Assembly: GCF_001704275.1 (NCBI RefSeq)
Contig: NZ_CP011533.1
Span: forward strand, 3,720,001 to 3,784,000
DNA: 64,000 bases
From: Streptomyces noursei ATCC 11455
GTDB lineage: Bacteria; Actinomycetota; Actinomycetes; Streptomycetales; Streptomycetaceae
Reading direction: 5' to 3'
The notes beneath the pieces were generated by a model. It had not been told where the DNA came from, made no database searches, and saw only the letters and a list, made by a program, of their open reading frames with translations. Both the position numbers and the translations under genes were made by a program. This document shows positions 55,020 to 62,880 of the stretch, piece by piece. Position 1 is the stretch's first letter, and every line of letters begins with the position of its first letter.

Positions 55020-55360
55020 GAGTCGATCTTCCCTTTCGGATACGGCCCGTTGTACACCGCATCCGTCCACAGTGATCTTGCTGTACAGCGCGCCGACAAC
55101 GGTCCGACGGCCGTGGTGACCGTACGCAACACCGGCGACCGCGCGGGCGAGGGGACCGTGCACGCATATCTCGGCGTCAGCACCGACGCCACCATGCCGC
55201 AGGTGAAGAAGTAGCTCGCCGGCTGCGCGAAGTCGGCCTTCCAGTCCGGTGAGAGCAAGCCGGTCGCGGTCACGATCGACGAACAACAGCAGCGGCACCG
55301 GAACGCCCGGGTGCACGACTGGCGGCGGGCCCTGCGCGAAGCGCACCGTCCGGGTCGGCG
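55020..55360 (+). pseudogene. Remnant of a GH3 beta-glucosidase C-terminus (Fn3-like domain)
   Basis: The frame reads [15 protein letters not shown], then [21 protein letters not shown], matching the FPFG-GLSYT and NTGDRAG strands at the end of GH3 beta-glucosidases. It stops at 55212 after MPQVKK but similarity continues in the same frame beyond the stop ([22 protein letters not shown]). Everything upstream (catalytic domains) is missing. A dead fragment of a gene different from the GH3 scraps at 58613-59010. Confidence 0.75.
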
Positions 55361-55485
55361 CATCGGCGACCGCCCTCACGGCATCCCGGAGCGTCACCGT
55401 GCCGTGCCCACGGCCGCGACCCCGACCGACCCCAGTATCGGGCCCCTGTCCCCCCTTGGAACTTTCTGAGAGCGAGGAACTATTC

Positions 55486-56799
55486 GTGGAACCACGGCAG
55501 TTGCTGCGCAACATGGTGCGCATCCGGTGCGCCGAGGAAGTCATAGCCGACGTCTACCGCGATGAGCAGGAGATGCGCACGCCCGTGCACTTCTCCATCG
55601 GTCAGGAGGCCACCGCCGTCGGCGTGTGTACCGCGCTGCGCCGCGAGGACGTCGCCTACAGCGGTCACCGCTGTCACGCCCACTACCTGGCCAAGGGCGG
55701 CGATCTGCGCGCCATGGTCGCCGAGTTCTACGGCAAGGAGTCCGGCTGCGCGTCGGGCCGCGGCGGCTCGGTGCACCTGACCGACCAGGAGGCGGGCTTC
55801 GCGGCCTCGTCGGCGATCCTCGGCGAGATGATCTCGGTGGCCACCGGTGCCGCCTGGGCCTTCGCCCGCGAAGGGGCGCCCCGTGTGGCGGCCACCTTCT
55901 TCGGCGACGGCGCCTCCGAAGAGGGCGTCTTCCACGAGTCGTTGAACTTCGCCGCCCTGCACCGGTTGCCTGTGATCTTCGTCTGTGAGAACAACCAGTA
56001 CGCGCTGGGTTCGCCGGTCACCGCCCGCCAGCCGTCGGGCACCAGCATCACCGGCCGGGCCCGCGGCTACGGCATCCGCGCCGAGCAGGTCGACGGCAAC
56101 GACGTCCAGGCCGTGTACGAGGCCGCGCACAAGGCGGCGCTGCACTGCCGTGAGGGCAACGGCCCGTACTTCCTGGAGCTGGACACCTACCGCTGGCGCG
56201 AGCACGTCGGCCCGCACTGGGACCACGAGCTCGGCGTCCGCCCCCAGGACGAGGTGGAGTCCTGGATCGAGCGCTGCCCCATCCGCCGGACCACTCAGGC
56301 ACTGCGCGCCACCGACCCCGGTATCGAGGACGCGGTGGCCGCCTGGGACCGGGAGTTCCGCGCCGAGGTGCGCGAGGCGATCGCGCTGGCGAAGGCGAGC
56401 CCGTTCCCCCGTGTCGAGGACCTGCTCTGCGGGACGTACGAGAACCGAAGGGGTAGCGGACAATGCGGAAACTCACCTACTGCCAGGCGATCAGCGAGGC
56501 GACGGCCCAGTGAGGCCGACCCGTCCATCGTGCTGGCCGGCCAGAGCGTCGACGACCACAAGGGCGTCTACGGCACCACGGGCGACGCCTTCGCGCGCTT
56601 CGGGTCCGCGCGGGTGATGGACATCCCCAACGGCGAGAACACCTTCGCGGGCATCGCCGTCGGCGCCGCGTCGATGGGACTGCGGCCCCTGGTGGTGCAC
56701 ACCCGGGACGACTTCATGTTCCGGCCATGGACGGCATCTTCAACCTCGCCGCGAAGTGGCGCTACATGTACGGGAACCGGGGCAGCGCGCCGGTCGTGA
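55486..56799 (+). CDS. E1-alpha subunit of a 2-oxoacid dehydrogenase, running on into the E1-beta region
   Basis: From GTG 55486 about 320 residues (to near 56450) match a complete pyruvate/acetoin/branched-chain dehydrogenase E1-alpha, with the thiamine diphosphate motif [15 protein letters not shown] ... CENNQYA and the [15 protein letters not shown] loop. No own stop codon occurs at the expected end; the frame continues across the E1-beta start and ends at 56799, giving 437 codons with a nonsense tail. A frameshift just before the end (a TAG lies at 56452 in another frame) is likely. Sits among macrolide remnants; possibly made an unusual acyl starter. Confidence 0.7.
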   Translation: MEPRQLLRNMVRIRCAEEVIADVYRDEQEMRTPVHFSIGQEATAVGVCTALRREDVAYSGHRCHAHYLAKGGDLRAMVAEFYGKESGCASGRGGSVHLTDQEAGFAASSAILGEMISVATGAAWAFAREGAPRVAATFFGDGASEEGVFHESLNFAALHRLPVIFVCENNQYALGSPVTARQPSGTSITGRARGYGIRAEQVDGNDVQAVYEAAHKAALHCREGNGPYFLELDTYRWREHVGPHWDHELGVRPQDEVESWIERCPIRRTTQALRATDPGIEDAVAAWDREFRAEVREAIALAKASPFPRVEDLLCGTYENRRGSGQCGNSPTARRSARRRPSEADPSIVLAGQSVDDHKGVYGTTGDAFARFGSARVMDIPNGENTFAGIAVGAASMGLRPLVVHTRDDFMFRPWTASSTSPRSGATCTGTGAARRS

Positions 56800-57500
56800 T
56801 GCGCGGGATCATCGGCCGCGGCTGGGGCCAGGGCGCCACCCACTCGCAGAGCCTCCAGTCGCTGTTCGGCCACTTCCCCGGCCTGTACGTGGCGACCCCG
56901 GATTCGCCCGCCGACGCCAAGGGTCTGCTGATCAGCGCGCTGCGGGCGGACACCCCCGTCATCCTGCTGGAGAACCGCGGGCTGTACGGCCTAGAGGGCG
57001 AGGTCCCCGAGGAGCCGGTGGCGGTCCCGTTCGGCAAGGGGCGGATCGCCCGGGCCGGCGACGACATCACCATCGTGGCGGCCTCGCTGATGGTCCACGA
57101 GGCCGAGCAGGCCGCCGAGGTGCTGGCCGGCCACGGCGTCAGCGCCGAGGTGGTCGATGTGCGCAGTATCCGGCCGCTCGACGACGCGATGATCTGCGAA
57201 TCGGTCGCGAAGACCGGCCACTTGGTGGTCGCGGACACCAGCTGGGCCCGCTACGGATTCTCGGCGGAGGTCGCCGCCGTGGTGGCGGAGAACGTGCCGC
57301 AGGCGCTGCGGGCGCCGGTCCGCCGGGTCACCCCGCCGGACTGCCCGGCGCCGGTGTCCTGGCCGCTGGAGAACGCGTTCAACCCCGGCGCCGAGACGAT
57401 CACCCGGGCCTGCCTGGAAACGCTGCGCTCCGCGCAGGGCTCCGTGCCGGAGATCGAGGACGTGGAGGACGTGATGGCCGGCTTCATCGGCCCGTACTGA
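56463..57500 (+). pseudogene. E1-beta subunit of a 2-oxoacid dehydrogenase, two frameshifts
   Basis: ATG 56463 (AAGGGG upstream) opens [16 protein letters not shown] then hits TGA at 56511. Similarity resumes one frame over with [18 protein letters not shown] and is lost again at about 56718, where DDFMF should be followed by [16 protein letters not shown]; one base appears missing. The rest to 57500 is intact, including transketolase C-terminal features. As written it cannot make E1-beta. Confidence 0.8.
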
Positions 57501-57700
57501 TCGGCCCCTGCTGATCGGCCCCCGCTGACGGTCGTCGGACCGCCGGACCGCCGGTTCACGGTCGCCCGCGGCGGCCACCGTGGACCGGCCCCCTCGGCAC
57601 CACGTGCCTGGCACGGCAGCGCGAAGCCCACCTCCCGCGGGGTCGTTCCCCACCGGCCGTCGGTAGTCTCCAGGCGGAAACCTGGATCAGGAGGAACCGA

Positions 57701-58552
57701 ATGGCGCAGTGTGACCGGACCACCTTCGCGCTGGGTGGAGACCTTCCAGTTCACCGGATGGGATTCGGCGCCCTGCGGCTGACCGGCCCGGGCTACTGGG
57801 GCCCGCCGGAGGACCGTGCGGCGGCGCTCGAAATAGCTCGGCTGGCCGTCGACCTCGGCGTGTCCTTCATCGACACCGCCGACTCCTACGGGCTGGGAGC
57901 CAGCGAGGAAGTGCTGGCCGAGGCGCTGCGCCCGTACCGCGACGGCCTGGTGATCGCGACGAAGGCCGGCCAGTGCCGCCCCCGTCCCGAGCAGTGGGTA
58001 CCGCTGGGCCGGCCCGAGTATCTGCGTCAGCAGGCCGAGTTGAGCCTGCGCCGGCTCGGGCTCGACCGCATCGACCTCTTCCAGCTGCACCGGATCGATC
58101 CGAAGGTGCCGGCGGCCGAGCAGTTCGGCGCGCTCAAGGAGCTGCAGGACGAGGGGAAGATCCGGCACATCGGGCTGTCCAAGGTCACCGTCGAGGAGCT
58201 GGAGCAGGCCCGTGAGCAGATCACCGTGGCCAGCGTGCAGAACCTGTACAACCTGACCGACCGGCACAACGACGAGGTCGTCGACTACTGCGAGAAGCAC
58301 GCGATCGCGTTCGTCGCGTGGCTGCCGATCGCCCGCGGTGAACTGGCCGCAGAGGGCAGCCCGGTGACCGCCGTCGCCACCGAACTGGGCGTGTCCACGG
58401 GCCAGGTGGCGCTGGCCTGGCTGCTGCACCGCTCCCCTACGGTGATCCCCATTCCCGGCACCAGCTCGCCGGTGCATCTCAAGGAGAACTTCGCGGCGTC
58501 GGACATCGTGTTCTCCGACGACCAGTTGGCCCGGCTCGACGCCCTCGGATGA
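57701..58552 (+). CDS. Aldo/keto reductase
   Basis: A 283-residue reductase with an intact tetrad: Asp and Tyr in FIDTADSYGLG, Lys in VIATKAGQ, His in FQLHRIDP, and the NADPH-binding PIPGTSSPVHLKENF. Short AKR subfamily distinct from 16891-17925. AGGAGGAA precedes the ATG. It is the only plainly intact plus-strand gene in the decayed cluster; sugar-ring ketoreductase or unrelated housekeeping reductase are both possible. Confidence 0.88.
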   Translation: MAQCDRTTFALGGDLPVHRMGFGALRLTGPGYWGPPEDRAAALEIARLAVDLGVSFIDTADSYGLGASEEVLAEALRPYRDGLVIATKAGQCRPRPEQWVPLGRPEYLRQQAELSLRRLGLDRIDLFQLHRIDPKVPAAEQFGALKELQDEGKIRHIGLSKVTVEELEQAREQITVASVQNLYNLTDRHNDEVVDYCEKHAIAFVAWLPIARGELAAEGSPVTAVATELGVSTGQVALAWLLHRSPTVIPIPGTSSPVHLKENFAASDIVFSDDQLARLDALG

Positions 58553-58558
58553 CCGAGC

Positions 58559-58594
58559 GCCCCGGGGGAAGTGCGAAGACACTTCCCCCGGGGC
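58559..58594. terminator. Bidirectional terminator, perfect 15-bp stem
   Basis: GCCCCGGGGGAAGTG and its complement around CGAAGA, immediately after the reductase stop and just beyond the leftward GH3 remnant. Confidence 0.85.
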
Positions 58595-58612
58595 GGGTGG
58601 TGGGACGGTCGG

Positions 58613-59010
58613 TCAGGAGGAGGGCACCACGACCTTCGTCTCCAGCGGAAGGCTCGTCGAGGAGGAGCCGACGTACACCGACCTGGTGCCGGCGCCGGTG
58701 GACCACCCGTGGGTGGTGCTGTTCCAGTACTTCAGCTGCTGTCCGGCGACGTGGACGGTCACCCGCCGGCTCTGGCCCGGCGCCAGTTCGACCTTGGCGT
58801 ATCCGGCGAGCGCCTTGTCCGCCTGCGGTGCCTTCACCTCGGGGCTCGCCCCCAGGTACACCTGCGCGACCTCCTTGCCGGCGCGCTGCCCACTGTTGCG
58901 CAGCAGCACCGCGCCGTCCTCGGCGACCTGCTGAACGAGCCGGAGAACGTCACCGTCCAGTGCACGAAGGACAGTTTCTCGTCCAGCGTCATCTTGCTCA
59001 CCAGCGGGTG
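58613..59010 (-). pseudogene. Collapsed GH3 beta-glucosidase (DesR-like), at least two internal deletions
   Basis: Leftward, three patches of one GH3 gene are packed together: an N-terminal patch (LVSKMTLDEKLSFVHW, about 59009-58957), a mid-gene patch (LRLVQQVAEDGAVLLRN, about 58950-58895) and the C-terminal Fn3-like domain (SGQRAGKEVAQVYLGAS to VVVPSS, ending 58613). The first is in a different frame from the others. The whole catalytic barrel is gone. Macrolide producers use such exported glucosidases to reactivate glucosylated antibiotic. Confidence 0.75.
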
Positions 59011-59636
59011 CCTGCAACGTGGCAAGTGGGGCGACCAGTTCGTGATGCCCGCCCCCTTGCAGGGGCACGGCTTCGGCGCGGCGCGGATCGAAGCGCTCGG
59101 GGTCGGCGAAGACCTCGGGGTCCCGGTTGGCAGCGGCCAGCAGAACAACCAACTGGCTGCCCGCAGCGAGGTGTTGACCGGCGATCTCGACGTCCTCGCG
59201 GGCAACCAGGGCGCACAGGTGCACCGGCGGATCGCTGCGCAGCGTCTCGTCGATCACCCGGGGCAGCAGGCCGGGTTCGGCGCGCACCGCGTCCCGTCGT
59301 GCGGGGTCGGCCAGCAGCGCCAGCACCTCGTTGCACACCAGACTCGACGTGGTCTGGACACCGATGGCGGCCAGCAGCATCGCCGTCGCCACCGGTCGCC
59401 GCCACCTCGCCGAGCAGACCCCCGTCAGGGCGTCCGGCGAACTGGCCGCGCAGCCGATCCAACGCGGTGATCAGGGCGCGGGTCGGGACGAGCTGCTGCG
59501 GGCACACCTCGGCGTCCAGCGCGTTGCCGAGGGCGGTGCAGTGCTCGGGGAGGCCCGGCCGGTCCGCGGCCGGCACGGCGAGGAGTTCGGCCAGCACGCC
59601 GACGTACCACTGAGTCCCGCGGACCAGCTGCATCAT
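59000..59636 (-). pseudogene. Remnant of an EryCII/DesVIII-type P450-like glycosyltransferase helper
   Basis: Reads MMQLVRGTQWYVG (family N-terminus), then skips to a C-terminal-half segment (LGNALDAEVCPQQL, ALITALDRLRGQ). A one-base shift near 59400 moves the match to TAMLLAAIGVQTTSS, DETLRSDPPVHLCA and AAANRDPEVFADPERFD, ending GGGHHELVAPLATLQ. The heme Cys loop of true P450s is absent, as in EryCII/DesVIII/TylM3 helpers that activate desosaminyl/mycaminosyl transferases. Deletion, frameshift and 3' truncation make it dead. Confidence 0.72.
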
Positions 59637-59668
59637 GCCGCCGAGTTAGCTGTCCGTCAGATTTTTCA

Positions 59669-60445
59669 TTACGCCCCAGGCCGCCGGGAATCCGCCGCGA
59701 GAAGCTTCCCGGAAATCTGGTCGCAAATCGCTTCGCGGTGCTCGTTCACGTAGAAATGGCCACCGGTGAAAACCTTCATGTCGAATTCCCCGGTGGTGTG
59801 CTCACGCCAGGCCCGGGCGTCCTCGATGCTCACCCTGGGATCCTCGTCACCGATGAACGAGGTGATCGGGCAGGAGAGCGGCGGACCCGGCCGATAGACA
59901 TAGGTCTCGATCGCCTTGTAATCGCCGCGGATGGCGGGCAGTGCCATCCGCAGAATTTCCTCGTCGTCCAGCGCCTGGCTGTTGGTTCCGGCCAGCCGCC
60001 GCACCTCCGCGATGAGTCCGGCGTCATCGCGCCGATGGACCGACTCCGGCCGGTGGATCGACGGCGCGCGGCGGCCGGACACGAAGAGGTGGGCGGGAGT
60101 GACGCCGGCCTCCTGCTCCAGCATCCTGGCCACCTCGAAGGCCAGTACCGCCCCCATGCTGTGCCCGAACAGGGCAGGTCGGGCGCCCGTGATCGGGCGC
60201 AGCGCCTCGAAGACCCGGCGGGCGAGCGTCAACAGGTCTTCCGCGCAAGGCTCCCTCAGCCGGTCCTGTCGCCCCGGATACTGCACCGCGCGCACCGCGA
60301 GCGCCGGTGACAGCTGCCGGGAGAAGGGGAAGTAGAAGCTCGCCGAACCGCCCGCGTGCGGGAAGCAGGAGAGCGTGGCCGCAGCTGGCGAAGCAGGATG
60401 GAACTCCCGCACCCACAGGCCCGTGAACTCGTCGAAGACCGCCAT
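59669..60445 (-). CDS. Type II thioesterase of a polyketide cluster
   Basis: A 258-residue alpha/beta hydrolase that clears misprimed carriers. Catalytic Ser in FGHSMGAV, oxyanion motif LSCFPHAGGSASFYFPF, Asp in FIGDEDPRVS and His in FTGGHFYVNEH. All intact. ATG at 60445 follows GGGGGAG. It resembles PikAV/TylO-type TEII and follows the PKS gene on the same strand, as in pikromycin-type clusters. Confidence 0.92.
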   Translation of the reverse strand: MAVFDEFTGLWVREFHPASPAAATLSCFPHAGGSASFYFPFSRQLSPALAVRAVQYPGRQDRLREPCAEDLLTLARRVFEALRPITGARPALFGHSMGAVLAFEVARMLEQEAGVTPAHLFVSGRRAPSIHRPESVHRRDDAGLIAEVRRLAGTNSQALDDEEILRMALPAIRGDYKAIETYVYRPGPPLSCPITSFIGDEDPRVSIEDARAWREHTTGEFDMKVFTGGHFYVNEHREAICDQISGKLLAADSRRPGA

Positions 60446-60587
60446 CACCGCTCCCCCGTTTCCACGCACACCGACTGCCCCAACGGCGTGGGCAGACCAG
60501 TTCCAAACATACTCGCAAACGGTTTACTGAGTCCGTCAGCGGATACTTCGAATGAGTTTGTACGGCCGATCGGAACCGAACGGGTCA

Positions 60588-62354
60588 TCACACGACCCCC
60601 GTCAGCCACTGGTTAATCGAATCCGCTGTCACGCTAGCGTACTCGGCCATCATGGTGAAGTGGTTTCCAGGCACATCAACCGTGGTGTGAGCGAAGTCCC
60701 AAGAAGACCGCCAGTCACGTTCTCCGGACCATTCGGCCATCGGCTCGCTGGCGCGGACCAGCAGCGTCGGCGCCTTTGTGAACCGCTGCCTGGTTGCCAG
60801 GAATTGGTCGTACGCACCCATCGCGGTGAGCCGGAAGTCATCCATCGCCACGTACGCCGACTCCCGTTCGAACGTCCACCTCGCCAGGTCCTGCTGCCAC
60901 TCCACGAGCAGCTCCAGGTCGTCCGACGAGTAGATGTCCGCCAGCACCACGGCGGCCGGCGCGGTGCCGGCCTCCTCCAGGTGGCAGGCGAGCGCGTTCG
61001 CCATGGTCGCCCCTCCGGAGTGCCCGAACGGCACGAACGGCCGTCCCGCCGTGTGCGCGCGCACGGCCTCGGCCTGCACGCGCAGCGCGTCCTCCAGGTC
61101 CACGGGGAGCGGTTCGTCCCTGCCGTAGCCGGGCAGCGGAAGCGCCGGGACGTCCCGCACCCCGCGCATCGCCGAGGCGAACCTCGCGAACTCGTGCGGC
61201 CCGGCGATGGCCGCGGTACCGCTGCAGCAGATCAGCTCCGGCTTCGCCGGCCCTTCGGCCAGCCGCACCAGGGCCGGTGGCCGCGGCGCCGAGGACGCGT
61301 CGAACCTCGGCCGGAACCGCGCCGCGTCGGCGAGCAGCGTGACGAAGTCGGAGAGCGTGCCCTGCTGCACCGCCTGCCGGTACAGCGACCCCAGGAACCC
61401 GGATGCGGCGCCTTCCACCGGCGCCGCTTCGGCACCGACCAGCTCGGCGTGCAGGAAGTCCGTCAGCGCACCGAGGGTCGGGTGGTCGAAGGTCAGGGTC
61501 GCCGGGAGGTCCAGACCGGTGGCGGCGGCGATGCGGTTGCGGAGTTCGACCGCGGTGAGCGAGTCGAAGCCCCGCTCCAGGAACGCCTGCTCCGGCCGGA
61601 CCCGGTCGGCCGACGCATAGCCCAGCACGGCGGCCACCTCGGTCCGCACCAACTCACCGACCACTGCGCCCCGTTCGGCTTCGGGCAGCTTCGCCAGGCG
61701 CTCGGCCAGCGGCACACCGTCCGCCGCCGACGCCGACTGGGCCACCGGCCGGGTCGGGAGCAGCCCGTCGAGCAGCGGGCTCGGCCGCAGCGCGGTGAAC
61801 GCCGGGCCGAACGCGGCCCAGTCGACGTCCGCGACGACGACGGCCGGCTCGGTCCGCCCCAGCGCCTCCCGCAGCCCGGCCAGGGCCAGTTGCGGGGACA
61901 TCGCGGGCCGTCCGCCACGGCGCAGCCGCTCCTCGTGCGCGCCGTCCTCGGCCATCCCCGCCTCGGCCCATGGGCCCCATGCGACGGACGTGGCCACCAG
62001 CCCGTCCGCCCGGCGCTGCTCGGCCGGTGCGTCCAAGTAGGCGTTGGCGGCGGCATAGTTGCCCTGTCCGGCCGCGCCCACCGTGCTGGCGAACGACGAG
62101 AACAGGACGAACGCAGACAGGTCGAGGTCGCGGGTCAGCTCGTGCAGGTTCCGCGTCGCGTCCACCTTGGGCCGCAGCACCCTGGCCGTCTGCTCGGCGG
62201 TGAGGGTGTCCAGCAGTCCCGGATCCAGCACCCCCGCCGCGTGCACCACCGCGGTCAGCGGCGGACCGGACAGCCCGGCGAGCAGCGCGGCCAGCGCACC
62301 GGAGTCGGCCTCATCGCAGGCCCCGACGGTGACTTCGGCGCCACGCTCGCGCAA
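60588..62354 (-). pseudogene. Type I PKS C-terminal fragment: ketoreductase (partial), ACP, thioesterase
   Basis: About 589 codons of PKS. The ketoreductase begins part-way (LRERGAEVTV), and retains VVHAAGVLD and the LFSSFAS/GQGNYAAANAY catalytic strip; then an ACP with ERGFDSLTAVEL (phosphopantetheine Ser), and a macrolide thioesterase with FGHSGGATMAN (Ser) and GNHFTMM (His) ending at the natural C-terminus. KS, AT and the KR N-terminus are absent. Upstream of 62354 the DNA becomes the opposite-strand rmlA scrap. The KR-ACP-TE order resembles the last module of DEBS3. Confidence 0.85.
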
Positions 62355-62359
62355 ACCCG

Positions 62360-62603
62360 ACTGATCGACCTCGGCCGCGGCTCCGCCTGGTTCGACACCG
62401 GTACGCACGAAAGTCTCATGGACGCCGCACTGTTCGTGCAGGTCCTGGCCAAACGCCAGGGCATCCGGCTGGCGTGCATCGAGGAGGTCGCCTTCCGCAT
62501 GGGCTTCATCGACGAGGACCAGCTCGCCTCGCTCGGCAAGGAGTTCGTCGCCAACTCCGCCTCCGGCTACGGCCACTACCTCATGGACCTCGCCGGCACC
62601 TGA
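62360..62603 (+). pseudogene. 3' fragment of glucose-1-phosphate thymidylyltransferase (rmlA-like)
   Basis: About 80 codons reading LIDLGRGSAWFDTGTH, IEEVAFRMGFID and closing YGHYLMDLAGT, the C-terminus of RmlA/DesIII-type enzymes that make dTDP-glucose for deoxysugars. The N-terminal two thirds, with the nucleotide site, are missing; the fragment is joined at about 62355 to the truncated PKS on the other strand. Confidence 0.8.
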
Positions 62604-62880
62604 CGTCGCGTCCCGTCGGCGCGGGAGCCGGGACTCGGGACAGCACGCCGAACCGCCCCGTCCGACCGCCCCGTCCGACCGCCGGGGCCGGCGTGCCGGA
62701 GCGGATACGGGGAAGTCTCATGAGCCAGGTGGTTCGGCATGAGGCCGTCCTCCCCCTCTGGGGCCGCGGGTGCCGGGCGGGGCGGGAGTTATCCACAGCC
62801 CTGCCGGGAACTGCCTGGGAGCGGAACACTGTCCGTACGGCGATGACCACGCCGGGGGCGGGCCGCGGCGGCGGGTTCCG
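62604..62880. other. Gene-free region before the P-loop ATPase gene
   Basis: 277 bases with no convincing gene. A tandem CCGCCCCGTCCGAC word (62657, 62669) and a TTATCCACA word (62789) are seen. It presumably carries the promoter for the gene starting at 62881. Confidence 0.5.

Noticed and set aside
55486-56799. A genuine E1-alpha/E1-beta fusion protein
   Set aside because: The joined tail is out of frame with the E1-beta N-terminus and is lost again at 56718; frameshifts explain it better.
59000-59636. A functional cytochrome P450
   Set aside because: No heme Cys loop, a large internal gap and a frameshift; motifs match the heme-less EryCII/DesVIII helpers.
60588-62576. A complete 662-residue PKS protein starting at 62576
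   Set aside because: Residues encoded upstream of about 62354 are antisense to the rmlA fragment and unlike any PKS; the apparent start is accidental.
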